Assembly (NCBI RefSeq): GCF_035046485.1
Contig: NC_085138.1
Location: 272,905,694 to 272,969,693 of the forward strand
DNA length: 64,000 nucleotides
Source: Aedes albopictus
Taxonomy: Eukaryota; Arthropoda; Insecta; Diptera; Culicidae
Direction: 5' to 3'
Shown: in pieces, positions 11,560-21,638 of the stretch
Layout: each line of letters starts with the position of its first letter
Numbering within the stretch: the first letter of the stretch is position 1
Translations under genes and position numbers: made by a program
Notes under the pieces: model-generated
Told to the model about the DNA's origin: nothing
Database searches by the model: none
Seen by the model: only the letters and a program-made list of their open reading frames with translations

Positions 11560-13066
11560 TAGCTTAATCACTCAGATCCTGCTGATCTGAGTCAGCCGCC
11601 ATGAGATTGCGCCCGTTTGATTTGTACACGGCGGCTGCAAAACAGTTTTAGCCAAGGAACACACCGTGTACAAATCATACGTGCGCGGTCTGGCGCGATC
11701 TGAGGCTGTGCGTTTCGAACGCAGCTTGCTGAGAATCTAAGATAAGCGCGACAATTTGTAAAACTCGACATTACTCAACCACAATGGCACCCCTAATGGT
11801 TGTACCTTAATACGCCAATGCATTGCATCGGCTTACCAAGCTGTGTTACTTTCAAAATCTCTTTGGCAACGATACAAAGGACACTGAAACTTTGAAATAT
11901 CCATGAGTTTAGTTATAACGGAAGGAAATCTAAAGAGCAGTGCCACAAATCGCCATCATGTTCGAGTCCAGTCCTCACTCTCCAATCTTCATACATCCCC
12001 CTAGTTCAGCAGCACCCCAAACTACCACTAAGAGAGGAAATCGAGGCCGGCTCAAATGCCCAGAAGGGTCTCCGGAACAGCAGCAGCAACAGCAGAGACT
12101 GCAGTGAACAAGCAAAGTCCTGACCAATTCCTCCAATCTCCACGTTTGGCTAGCAACTGTGAACCGAGTGCAATAAAATGAAAACAAAACCATTTCCCCA
12201 CAATTTTCCGCTTCGGCTGGCGCATCTCTCCCTGGTTTGCCGGCTGGCACTGCTGATGCTGCTGTTGCAGTAAAACAATACACTCCGATATAAATGCCGC
12301 CCGAGCAGGGGAAGCATTTTGTGCGATGTCGATTTTCATGGAGCGGCGAGGCAGTCGAAAACTAAATGAAAATGCTTCTCGAAGTGCCACTTGCCAACCT
12401 AGACTAGGAGCCAGCGAGACGGTCACAAACTGCAAAGATACCCCGAAGCGTTCCTTTCAATGTGCATTTAAGTGGTTTTCAGCAGCTTCAGTCGTATCGT
12501 CGAGAACGGGGGACAGGAGGACAGCTATAGAGGTAGGTACTGTGTGTGTACGGATGTGAAGTCCTCAATTCCTAGGATTTCCTCTACATTGACTGGCTGG
12601 CTGGCAACGGACCGGGAGAACAACGAGTCGGAACTTAACCAATTGTCACAAGCTTTTCTTCGCCGCTGTATCTTTGCGAAGTTGTAAAGCAGTAGCAGAG
12701 TGAGTAGTGGCAAAGACAGTATGGTGGATGTTGATGTTTCCCGAAGCGATACAATTGGGGCAACGGTTTTCACTGCACTTTGCATTCGCCTTGTTGCTGC
12801 TGCTGTGGTGGTTGCAGCATGCAGACGGATGAAATGAACTTCCACGCTATGGATTCAGCTTTAACTGTCAAGTTTTCGTGTTCACAAGTTGTGGGACAGC
12901 ACTTGGGCCAATTCTAGGATTGTTTTCGTATCGACAACGGTCAATTGTGTTATGCTGTGTTAAGTGGGTAACCGAGCAGTGGGGTTCTAATTGTATTGAC
13001 ATGACCAAAGGTGGAAACATTTGCTTGCAAGAAATAACGCTTTACTTGGTAATTCAATTCAAAATG
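11560..13066. other. Unassigned, moderately GC-rich region
   Basis: GC content is above the surroundings and there are CAG/CTG runs (near 12075-12095 and 12245-12270). Several overlapping frames on both strands around 12050-12850 reach 100-127 codons, but none shows a domain. It could be single-copy promoter or UTR sequence of a neighbouring gene, but nothing in the sequence proves it. Confidence 0.4.
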
Positions 13067-13255
13067 GGGAGTGGACCTGGTGTGATGGTTAAAGCACGTG
13101 ACTATTACGCTGAGGACCTGGGATCGAATCCCACTCCAGACAATCACACAAGATGTGAGTTCTTCCTTGTTCTTCCTTCGGAAGGGAAGTAAAGCGTGGG
13201 TCCCGAGATGAACTAGCCTAGAGCTAAAAATCTGGTTAAAACAGAAAAAAAAACT
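13067..13255 (+). mobile_element. Feilai-like tRNA-derived SINE
   Basis: An RNA polymerase III box-A-like TGGTTAAAGCACGTG lies near 13085 and a box-B-like GGGATCGAATCCCACTCC near 13121. These precede a body with 'cttcggaagggaagtaaagc' and 'cgagatgaactagcctagag', which I associate with the Feilai SINE family of Aedes. It ends in an A-rich tail near 13240-13255. Such elements are copied by LINE machinery and encode no protein. Confidence 0.8.
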
Positions 13256-13639
13256 TCAAAAGAATCGTATAAAATGTGGTGCATAAGACTTAATCATTAT
13301 TTTAATCAAAAGCCATTGGAAATCTTAGCATTTTTTTGTTCTTATTCCAAAGTCCGAACATGAACAGATATACAGTAATTTTGCTGTTGAGCAATAACAC
13401 TTATGCATATTTTTTCATAAGTTAAAACGAAACTGGATGCATTTCCTTTAAAATGAATTTTGTTGTTTTTTTATTAAATAATGGAGCAAACAAAAAACTT
13501 TTTGATGTCTGTCCCAAAAGGCCTAGGACACGGCCTTAATCGACGGAACGATAGAGGAATAGCTCGTCATTAATCTGTTGTTAATAAAATGCAACCGTGA
13601 GATACTACTTCATATATACTTACGGATACAAACGCCTTA
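13256..13639. other. Unassigned AT-rich spacer
   Basis: Nothing recognisable apart from A/T runs. Confidence 0.5.
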
Positions 13640-13827
13640 AAACTGAATCAACAATTATTCGTCAACATTCGATTCGTGGCTGCAGTCCCAAATTTGTCAG
13701 ATCGTTCTGTACCTCGTCTGACCATCTTGCACGCTATCCTCCAGGTCTTCCTGTACCATCCGGATACCTTGAGAACAACAGCTTTGCAAGGTTAAACGGG
13801 CACGTTTAATGCTTCCAGTGAGCTATC
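13640..13827 (-). pseudogene. LINE C-terminal fragment, minus strand
   Basis: Read on the minus strand across frames, the sequence gives ARWSDEVQNDLTNLGLQ with preceding GRPGG. This is the C-terminal tail pattern of LINE reverse transcriptases of RTE or related type. It probably belongs to the same broken LINE as 15216-15560, separated by the TRIM and a SINE-like piece. Frameshifted and dead. Confidence 0.55.
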
Positions 13828-13832
13828 GTGCT

Positions 13833-13916
13833 TGTGGTAGTTTAGCACATCAATAAGTAGGCCGAGCTTTTGGAATTATTATTATTAGTCAAGACGTCAA
13901 CTGGATAAGTACCACA
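13833..13916 (+). repeat. TRIM left LTR, 84 bp
   Basis: Begins TGTGGTAGTTTAGC and ends AAGTACCACA, with a 7-bp inverted TGTGGTA/TACCACA at the ends. It is identical base for base to 14968-15051. Very short LTRs are known for mag-type Gypsy elements. Confidence 0.92.
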
Positions 13917-13930
13917 TTGGCGACGAACGA
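13917..13930 (+). other. Putative primer binding site of TRIM
   Basis: TGGCGACGA begins one base after the left LTR, the normal place for a tRNA primer site. The same nine bases start the primer site of the Gypsy element in this window (plus 49141-49153, minus strand). There it extends to TGGCGACGAGGAT, matching the 3' end I expect for tRNA-Ser(GCU). The TRIM site departs after nine bases. Confidence 0.7.
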
Positions 13931-14012
13931 ACCCCGTTTGCTATTTGAACCTTCAAAAAACGATTATCGGAGTGATTGGCAAGACATCTCAGCGGTTTTG
14001 GGGATCCAGATA

Positions 14013-14183
14013 ATGAAAAACAATCAAGATCCGTTGTCCGTTGAAGGACGTGCAAGTGCTGCAAGTGAAGCTGACCATCAAGAAGGAAATCTTCTGCTGT
14101 GCCGAAAATATGGAATATCCTGCGAGAAAAAAAAAATCAAGCCAAACAAGTTGTTGCCTAGGCAACGAACTTCGGTTCCCTGA
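14013..14183 (+). CDS. Short ORF in TRIM leader, function unknown
   Basis: A 56-codon frame starting at the first ATG after the primer site, MKNNQDPLSVEGRAS, with a Lys-rich C-terminus (EKKKIKPNK). The same frame is open back to the LTR edge at 13917. It may be the remnant N-terminus of a gag gene or a chance frame. I recognise no domain. It ends just before the hairpin array. Confidence 0.3.
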   Translation: MKNNQDPLSVEGRASAASEADHQEGNLLLCRKYGISCEKKKIKPNKLLPRQRTSVP

Positions 14184-14200
14184 ATCGAAAACAAAATAAC

Positions 14201-14600
14201 AAGTTCCTTTGTAAGGGACTGCCTCAGGAACGGATTAAATCCGTTGTGTTAGGCGAAAAAACAATGAAGTTCACCTCAAAGGTGGACTGCCTCAGGAATG
14301 GTTTAAATCCATTGAGTTAGGCGACAACATTACCAACTTCAAGTTCCTTTGCAAGGAACTGCCTCAGGAACGGATTCCATCCGTTGAGTTAGGCGAAACA
14401 ATTTTTAAGTTCACCTTAAAGGTAAACTGCCTCAGGAACGGATTTAACCCGTTGAGTTAGGCGACATCATTACCAAGTTCATCCCTAGAGGTGAACTGCC
14501 TCAGGAACGGCTTCTGTCCGTTGAGTTAGGCGACACAATTACAAAGTTTGCCTTTAAGGTAGACTGCCTCAGGAACGGAGATTTCCGTTGAGTAAGGCGA
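14201..14600 (+). repeat. Six tandem two-hairpin repeat units in TRIM
   Basis: Units start at 14201, 14267, 14341, 14407, 14475 and 14544, with a spacing of 66-74 bp. Each has hairpin A, AGTTC...GAACT type with an 8-10 bp stem, then hairpin B, in which GCCT pairs with AGGC outside and AACGGA with TCCGTT inside around a loop of about 4-5 nt. The second unit has AATGG with CCATT in place of AACGG with CCGTT, and the sixth hairpin A swaps C-G for T-A. Such changes keep pairing. Sequence varies while structure persists, which suggests a functional RNA, for example a packaging or protein-binding array. The function is not established. Confidence 0.85.
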
Positions 14601-14949
14601 ATCTCGAGACGAGATAGATCTGCTACGTTTTGCTTTTCGGGCATATGTTCATCCCTAAATTCGAACGGTTGTAGCGTTGTAGTCTACGCACCCATCTCTC
14701 GATGCTACTGAGAGAAAGTGACATCGGCTTAAAGATTGCGGCTAACGGACGATAGTCGGTTTCGAATTCAAAGTCTCACCCATGTAAGTTTGAAGTTTTC
14801 AACGCTCCAAACTATCGAATATCCGTGCGATTCTATTAGTGACTGCGTTGCTGTCTTGGCAGAATATTTCTAAAAAAAAAACTGCTAAAACGCAAATACA
14901 TCAAAAGTTGAGGCTTCACGTTTCTAATTATGCCAAACGTATAATGCTG

Positions 14950-14967
14950 TTGTTAAAGAAAAGGAGA
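14950..14967 (+). other. Polypurine tract of TRIM
   Basis: AAAGAAAAGGAGA lies immediately upstream of the right LTR. This is the expected plus-strand primer position in LTR retroelements. Confidence 0.75.
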
Positions 14968-15051
14968 TGTGGTAGTTTAGCACATCAATAAGTAGGCCGA
15001 GCTTTTGGAATTATTATTATTAGTCAAGACGTCAACTGGATAAGTACCACA
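14968..15051 (+). repeat. TRIM right LTR, 84 bp
   Basis: Identical to the left LTR at 13833-13916. Followed by the GTGCT target duplication at 15052-15056. Confidence 0.92.
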
Positions 15052-15099
15052 GTGCTCTTTGAAGGAAGTACGACTCTAGACAACGGACTAGCATGCAAC

Positions 15100-15215
15100 G
15101 CCCAGTGGCACAGCCGAAAACTTTTCCTGACAGCTGCGGTGGGAATCGAGCCCGCGCTCCTCAGCACGATGCGACTAAAGGCTTGGTGACCTTAGCCGCA
15201 CGACCACGAAGCCAC
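15100..15215 (-). mobile_element. tRNA-like SINE fragment, minus strand
   Basis: On the minus strand a box-A-like TGGCTTCGTGGTCGTGCGG is followed about 55 bases later by a box-B-like GGGCTCGATTCCCACCG. The spacing fits a tRNA-derived SINE head. There is no full acceptor-stem pairing, so I do not call it a tRNA gene. It lies between two pieces of a minus-strand LINE. Confidence 0.55.
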
Positions 15216-15560
15216 ACCACAGCGATGGTACTAAACTCGACGGTCGAACACTTAGAGGGCTTACATGTTCTCCTCGAGCACAGTCCAGGACTCGTGCCCG
15301 TAGTGATCCACCGTTATTTACATGGTGCATTTGGTTCGAGGGTGAATCTTTTTTGATCGCTGTTTCATGTGGAGCCTTGAGTAGGCACGACTTCCACTGA
15401 AGATGCGCCTTCGTTTTTCATGGCGTTGTTGTCTGCTGTTAATAAGAAACCGAGGTAGACGAAGTCCTCCACCACCTCAAAAGTATATATTCCCGTCCGT
15501 CATGCGTGGTTCCACCTGCCTACATGTACTTTGTTTTCGACACCTTCACCATTAGTCCGA
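15216..15560 (-). pseudogene. LINE reverse transcriptase C-terminal fragment
   Basis: Minus-strand translation across shifting frames gives FEVVEDFVYLGF, then RIFSGSRAYSRL, then YGHESWTVLEEN. These are the 'YLG', 'NRAY' and 'YGSESW' landmarks downstream of the RT palm in RTE-like LINEs. There are several stops and frameshifts. Confidence 0.7.
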
Positions 15561-16690
15561 CTGTTCCCGTATATGGCAACAAGATACGGAAGACTTCCGA
15601 AAACTTGAACAAACGCACCGAAATATGTTTTTATGGTTTATTTGTTATTTTTTTTCCTGTAGAGTAAGTGCATTGTGGTTGAGTTCCAGCCCAATATCGG
15701 TACATTTACGGTACGTTTAGGTTACTTACGTTTAGTGTCTTTTCGTAGTATCGTTCAGTCCGGAATGTGCTAACGTACGGTACCCTCGTAGCCCTGTGTT
15801 TAGGATTGTAACTTATTATCACTGCTAGGCAATATTATTACAATTATTTACCTGGGGTTTGAACAATGTAAAGTAATGCAGAACTTATGATTTATGGGCT
15901 CTTCTATTATCCTACACTTCTATTTACAAGCGGAATTTAGGTTAATCTGTAGTCACAATAAATATTCTTTTTCAGTTCTAATTACCTACTATTCCAAATT
16001 TTTCACAACTTCATATTACTTTTAGGTATAGTGCAGTCGATTCCAGTTACTCCAACTAGCTTAATTTTGGAAATTAAAAATTTGCAACGTAATTCTCAAG
16101 TAATTCACTTTATGATCTTGAATAAACAGTAGCTATCTAGGGGTTTGTTTTAATCCCTTTTCTTCATCGTCGTCTACTTATCTATAGACGGTTTTTTTTT
16201 TCGCTGTTGTTTTGATACTTTTTACACTATCAACCGTGTTACGCCGTACCCAAGATACAAATCAACAAGAAAAATTTCGTTAACAACAGATCACGATCAC
16301 AAAAGATGATTGCAATCATTCAAACTTCACAATTTGCTCAAATTATGGTAGAAATACATCATTTTTCTTAACTTTTCGGCCTCCTTGCACCCTATTTCGC
16401 CATAGTGTACCAGTTATGGCAAATCCCATAAGGAGTGCATGTAAATAGTGCGAAGTGGAACCCAAATCAACAAATGTGTCCATAACTGGTACAGGGTTCC
16501 TATTATTGGCACACGCCGTAATAAATACTAAAAGTAGTTTTGGCTCCGGTTTTATATTTTTCCTGCAAAGTATGAAGACTAATCAATCATTTGACTTATT
16601 GTTTACATTCGTCGGTCTTCTTCTTATTTTTGTAAAAATAGTTTTTCTTAGGTGGTGCGATAACTGGTACAGGCACCCTACTTATTTACT
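15561..16690. other. Unassigned spacer
   Basis: AT-rich. The 12-base motif 'ataactggtaca' or its complement occurs three times (about 16404, 16481 and 16667), which hints at a degraded repeat. No gene seen. Confidence 0.5.
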
Positions 16691-16691
16691 A

Positions 16692-17097
16692 CACTGAAAT
16701 AAATTTTGTTGTAGTTTCTACCGAATTCATGGTAAAATTAAGAACTGCACCAACGATTTTCAACCGAATGCAAAATTCTGTTAATTGTACTGAAACATTG
16801 TCAATATTACCATGCGAATCGTACCGTTGACTGAAAACATTCTTGATGCTACTATTTTGGCATTTTAATTTCGGACACGTCGACTTGAATGATAGGCGTC
16901 TCAGATAAACGTGGTCAAAATAACAATGCCAAAATAGTAGCATCAAGAATGTTTTCAGTCAACGGTACGGCGCGCATGATAATGTTGACAATGTTTCCGT
17001 ACAATTAACAGAATTTTGCATTCGGTTGAAAATCGTTGGTGCAGTTCTTAATTTTACCATGGATTCGGTAGTAACTACAACAAAATTAATTTCAGTG
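16692..17097. mobile_element. 406-bp foldback MITE, TA target
   Basis: Starts CACTGAAATAAATTTTGTTG and ends with its near-perfect reverse complement. TA flanks both sides (16690-16691 and 17098-17099). The arms pair for about 185 bp with a short unmatched centre around 16865-16925. Some pieces are shared by both arms, such as 'gctactattttggcatt' and its complement. No ORF of its own. High arm identity suggests recent activity or gene conversion. Confidence 0.9.
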
Positions 17098-17099
17098 TA

Positions 17100-18150
17100 T
17101 GGGTTAAAGACGCCGCAAGATGATCTGGGATATCACTTTGTAGGCGGCATACAGAAATGTGATCGCCAAAGGTTCGACGCATTACCCGTGTCAAAAACGA
17201 TGCTCCATCCTGCAAACAGCCATTCACAGCATGAAATCGAATATAACCCCAGAGGTCGATCGTAGATCAGCTGAGATGCTTAAAGCTGACCCCGTAGTAT
17301 TTGCACAACTGCTGCATCAATTGTTCAGCAACATATGGGAAACCGCGACATTTTCGGTCGACTGGATACAAGGCGTCTCAGTAAAGGTACCCGGAAAAGA
17401 GTAACCTGACTGTATGCGATAATTGGCGGGGCATCATGTTACTGTGCATCGATCTCAAAGTCCTTTGCAAAGTGATCCTTAACCGGATACAGGAGAAGAT
17501 TGACACAACTCTCCGACGGCGGCAAGCAGGATTCCGGGTAATCCTGTGATCCTGTGTGGACCATATTGCCACGCTCCGTATCATTCTGGAGCAAATCAAT
17601 GAATTCCCAGAGTCTCTCTACCTGATGTTCACTGATTAAAAAAAAGCTTTCGACCGTCTCAATCACGAAAACACGTGGGAAGCCCTCAGGCGCAAGGGTC
17701 TCCCTGAGAAAATCATCGGCCTCATTGAAGCACAGTACAGGGCATTTTCGTGCAGAGTGCTGCACAACGGTGTTTTGTCCGCTTCCATCCGGGTCGTTGC
17801 TGGAGTGAGGCAAGGATGTATACTTTCACCGCTACGGTTCCTTGTCGTAATCAACGAGATCCTGGTAGGTGCGATTGATCGTGAACCAAATCGTGGATTG
17901 CTGTGGCAGCCCATTACCATGGAGCACCTAAATGACTTTGAATTGGCTGATGACGTTGCTCTCCTAGCTCAACGGCGCTCTGAAATATTCAAAGTAAGCT
18001 CGATGATGTTGCCAATCGCTCCTCAGCGGCAGATCTTACCATCAACGTCAACAAGACCAAATCTTTAGATGTAAGCATGGTTAACCCTTCCAGCTTTACG
18101 GTAGCTGGGCAAGCAGTTGAGCATGTTGAAAAGCTTCTAATATCTTGATA
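17100..18150 (+). pseudogene. LINE reverse transcriptase fragment, plus strand
   Basis: Plus-strand translation, with one stop in the catalytic block and several frameshifts, gives NWRGIMLLCIDLKVLCK, KKAFDRLNHEN, GVRQGCILSP and LADDVALLAQRRSE. These are RT motifs from fingers through the palm, with LADD in place of the usual FADD. It stops abruptly near 18150, just after EHVEK...QYL-like sequence, where an opposite-strand piece begins. The family looks RTE-like, but I cannot fix the clade. Confidence 0.75.
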
Positions 18151-18151
18151 T

Positions 18152-18700
18152 GGTTCCACGTTCTACCACGTCCCGTGCAACAGTCTGACCGCCCTCGCTG
18201 CGTGCTTGTTTTCCAAAATATCTCTACACACATCATCAAACCAATCGTTCCTTTGGCCAACCAAACGTTGGCCTTAGCTTTGTTGTTCGTGGCTGCTTTT
18301 ATCGCACTCCTGATGTTCTCGACGAAGTCTTCATTAAGCTCGATCTCGTCCGCTAACGCTGCCTCGAGATTATGCGCATATACGGTGGCGACATCCGGTT
18401 GCTTAAGTCGCTCCAGATTATAGCGAGGCAGCCTCCGGTACCGCTCGTCCGCAATTTTACTATCATCAGTGGTCAGGATCGACGTTAGCGCCACGATAAG
18501 TCCTGACTTTGACATTGTCAGAGAAGTGCCGTCCGTCAATCAGGACGTGGTCGATTTGGGATTCCGTGGTGATCTCCAGTTGTAAAGCTAAGGGTGGCTG
18601 TGCTAGAACTAGGTGCTATGTATGGCCATGTTCTTAGCTATCATACTCGCGTTCGAGCTGCGCGCAGAATGCGTCCTTCACGTATCATCAGTACTTCCAA
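18152..18700 (-). pseudogene. LINE endonuclease and linker fragment, minus strand
   Basis: On the minus strand the sequence gives ESQIDHVLIDGRHFSDN and YRGANVDPDH, the C-terminal motif of an APE endonuclease, then WFDDVCRDILENKHAARA of the linker to RT. It appears to be the N-terminal half of the same kind of LINE as 17100-18150, but in opposite orientation and joined tail to tail at about 18151. Frameshifts make it non-functional. Confidence 0.7.
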
Positions 18701-18769
18701 AGTGTAATGTACTGGTTGATCATGCTAAAATTGAAGATCTTTTTAGGGTTTAAAACCATGTAATATGAC

Positions 18770-19764
18770 TAGGGGAGACTGAGGAGACTTGATCCCTGGG
18801 GAGACTTGTTCCCACCATATTTTCTCGGAATCAAAAACAGTTTTCTTCTAGCATATTTTTTCCAAAACAACATATGGACAGACGACAATGTCTTGGCTAC
18901 AATTGATTTTAACCCTCTTCTTGCATTAGGTTCATTATGACCCCTAAACGTGCACTAGGTCGGCGAGGTGCGCGCAAGCTAATGCACGAAGAAGGTTAAT
19001 TGTGTATTGCATTATTTTTAATGGCTGATGGTTTGTTTTCAGTCCTTCAGAAATCTTTTAGGCGATTCCGAAAAATCTCAATAACTTTGTGAAAATTGAA
19101 CCAAATCGTGTCAAAATTTCATAGCACATAGTATAAATAAAATACTATCGAACGAATTCATCCAAATAAGGTTGTTATATAAATATTTCAATTAATGTAG
19201 CTTAGTGTATACAACAGTGACATGGGGAGATTTGATCCCTCGAGGATTACACACACATTGTACATGTGAAAAATACAATTCTATTTGGAAGCCTCTATTT
19301 ACTAGGAATTCTAGTATATTCAATGATAAAACATGTCAGATAATTATTATTTTATTACACACCATTAAAAGGGGGATCAAGTCTCCCCATTTTCAAAATA
19401 CGGCATATCCTTAACAATTTAAGGAAATCTTATAATTTCAAATACACTATATTCATCAAAAATGTAAGAAAACTTGAAAAGAAAATGAACAGGAAGCTTC
19501 TGGAGTTATTTTCCCTTTAAATTAAACATGTGCTCAAAAAGGGATCAATTTTGACCCATTTTTGAAAAATACATCATAAGACATGCCCCCATAGAAACAT
19601 AGTTTTGAAAACTTTAACAATAATTTAAAGTCCTTCTGTTGTGTATAAACTTGCAATAGATGTTTACCTGCCATTCTGTACGAAAAATGGATCCAGTTTT
19701 GTGTTTTTTCTTAATGTTACAGGCAAATTAAGACAAAGGGATCAAGTCTCCCCAGTCTCCCCTA
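18770..19764. mobile_element. TA-target DNA transposon, copy 1 ('gggagactg' ends)
   Basis: Terminal inverted repeats of about 28 bp begin TAGGGGAGACTG and end CAGTCTCCCCTA. Subterminal 'ggatcaagtctcccc' motifs occur in several places. It is non-coding and inserted in the satellite. It is the opposite-orientation counterpart of 50797-51704, with high similarity over most of its length. It carries a 91-bp TTAA-flanked insert at 18909-18999 that copy 2 lacks. Confidence 0.88.
18909..18999. mobile_element. 91-bp TTAA-flanked mini-element
   Basis: Bounded by TTAACCCTCTTC and GAAGAAGGTTAA, a short inverted repeat with TTAA at each end, the piggyBac-type target. The homologous position in copy 2 (near 51560-51570) is uninterrupted, giving an empty site. 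This strongly supports a separate insertion. No coding capacity. Confidence 0.8.
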
Positions 19765-20103
19765 TACTTGGTATGTGGAAGATGTCCGGAGTCCAAAAAT
19801 GGCGACCAGGATACCCAAGATGGCGGTCTAAAATCCAGAATTGAGGCTCAAAATCTGAGATGAAGGCTGTTTATGGAGTTTTAGGCTCTAAAACTATGTA
19901 AAACGGCTAAACTTGGTATGAGGAAGATATTTGGGGTTAAAAAATGGCGACAATAATATTCAAAATGGCGGTTCAAAATCCAAGATGGCGACTCAAAATT
20001 CAAGATGTCGTCTGTTTTCTGAGTTTTAGGGCCTGAAACCATGCAATATGGATATATTTGCTATAGAGAAGACGCCTGGAATCCAAAAATAATGACTAGG
20101 GTA

Positions 20104-21083
20104 TATGTACCATTCCTTGGCCTAATTTGCAAGCCGCCTTGACAATTTTGACCATAACTCATGAATTAATAGCACTAGAAATAATATGTTGACTCTATTA
20201 CACACTCTAGGCAATGCATGTTTCATCAATTGGAAGTAAACTAACGTAAATATTCAAGAATTTACTTAATTAAGTTGAAAAAAATCGATACGGTGGTATG
20301 CAACGTTGGTCTATGGTACAAAAATTGGCCTATTAGTGGATACAACGTTGGCCTATTGCTTGCTATGCACTAGAACCACTTATTATCTCATTTTTTCAAT
20401 ATTTCTGCTGGAGTATTATCTCTGTTTGTTCACCAATCTTACTTGTAAATTACATTTTCGGAGCCAAATTTTCATAAAACTGTAAATAAATTACTTAAAC
20501 TAAAGTTTTTTCTTAGTTTATTAACGAAAACAACGCAACCCTATTATTGTGTTATATTTTTACAGTCACCGTACACAAAATCTATCTTCCTGTTCGTTCT
20601 TTCTGGTTCTTAAGCAAGCAATGTTGTTGACGTCACTTTATCGGTGTTATTGACGTCACTTTACTGATGGGCCAAGATTTGGGTGCATAGTGAAAAAAAT
20701 GTCCTCAATATTCGGCCCACATTCAATTTGTAAAATATTTATTATTCGTTGAAATCAAATATACAAGTTCAAAATAGCGTCTTTGCCCGTCGCATCAAAT
20801 ATTCAGTTATTGAAAAGTCAGTTCGAAAAGTTCCAGAATCATGCCATTTATGATCATGTGTATAGACTACCCACTAAGCCGAAGAATCATGGCGTCTACA
20901 AAAGCTAAACAAAGTGACATTTTCATTCAGTTTTAATGCACCAAAGTGCTAAAATTGAAACGAAATGTTACAGTTGTTTGCCGCATAGCTTTTCCGCTAT
21001 CCAGTTATGCGTGTTTGTTTGAGTTTTTGGTTCACGTTGAGATAGGCCGAACGAGGGGACTATGCCAACGAAGCATCCCGATA
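20104..21083. other. Unassigned insert within satellite
   Basis: Interrupts the satellite. It contains repeated 'acgttggcctatt' or similar motifs near 20300-20360 and two 'gacgtcactttat' motifs near 20630-20665. I could not define ends or a target duplication. No ORF with a recognisable product. Confidence 0.4.
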
Positions 21084-21638
21084 CCCTATAATATCCAAGT
21101 TGGAGTCCCGAACTACAGGATGGCAGCTGTTCAATGGAGACTTATGCTCTAAACCATGCAATACAAGTAATCTGGCATCACTGCTGTACGTTGTAATGCA
21201 AGTTGTATTCGGTCCCGAGTTTTTCTTGGATTTTTAGTGTCGTCTGCATCTTAAATTTACGGTTCGTTATTGTGTCTATCGAGAACGTCTTGTTTTTCAA
21301 ATCCGTATGTGTTAATCGTGTGTACTTCACCATTGTGATACAAATTCACTAAATGTGATTGGATTGTTTTCGTTGATTGCTTGCTATCAAAAGCTGAATT
21401 GCCACTAGCTGTTATTTCCAACTGACGCGACTCCTACTGGTGGGTAACGCAAACACCCGTCGAAAGTTTCATCATTGCGAAAGCTTTCAACTGCTCGAAC
21501 AAGTATACGCATCGGTGGCGATATACACAATCACATCTCAGATCAACATTCTCATTGCCGTCGAGCCGCACACAAGGAGCTGAGTCGTAGTCGGCGTGAG
21601 AATCTTTAGACTGATTCAGGAAATCTAGTCTTTGCAAC

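Larger units (their letters stand above)
13833..15051 (+). mobile_element. TRIM: miniature LTR retroelement with structured repeat array
   Basis: Two identical 84-bp terminal direct repeats (13833-13916, 14968-15051) begin TGTGGTA and end TACCACA. They are flanked by the 5-bp target duplication GTGCT (13828-13832 and 15052-15056). A primer-binding-site-like TGGCGACGA follows the left repeat at 13918, and a purine-rich AAAGAAAAGGAGA precedes the right one. The 1051-bp interior lacks gag-pol coding. It holds a short ORF (14013-14183) and six tandem two-hairpin units (14201-14600). The element must be mobilised in trans, perhaps by a Gypsy/mag-type element with the same primer site; that is inference. 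Identical LTRs indicate a recent insertion. Confidence 0.9.
18700..20103 (+). repeat. 'atggcg' satellite, about 148-bp period, with insertion
   Basis: Units contain 'ccaaaaatggcgacc', 'caagatggcggt' and 'aaaccatgcaata'. Two nearly full units run from 19765 to 20103, and a partial unit precedes the DNA element at 18770. More pieces of the array occur at 21084-21169 and 31434-31540, with one degenerate complement piece near 60541-60590. So one array was split by later insertions. Confidence 0.75.

Noticed and set aside
12050..12850. Overlapping 100-127 codon ORFs
   Set aside because: Open on both strands in a GC-rich, CAG/CTG-containing stretch; no domain, no consistent frame or splice pattern.
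14201..14600. CRISPR-like repeat-spacer array
   Set aside because: Units are diverged and the linkers short and similar. The genome is eukaryotic and the array lies inside an LTR-bounded element.
15100..15215. Possible minus-strand tRNA gene
   Set aside because: Internal promoter boxes only, no cloverleaf that I can complete.
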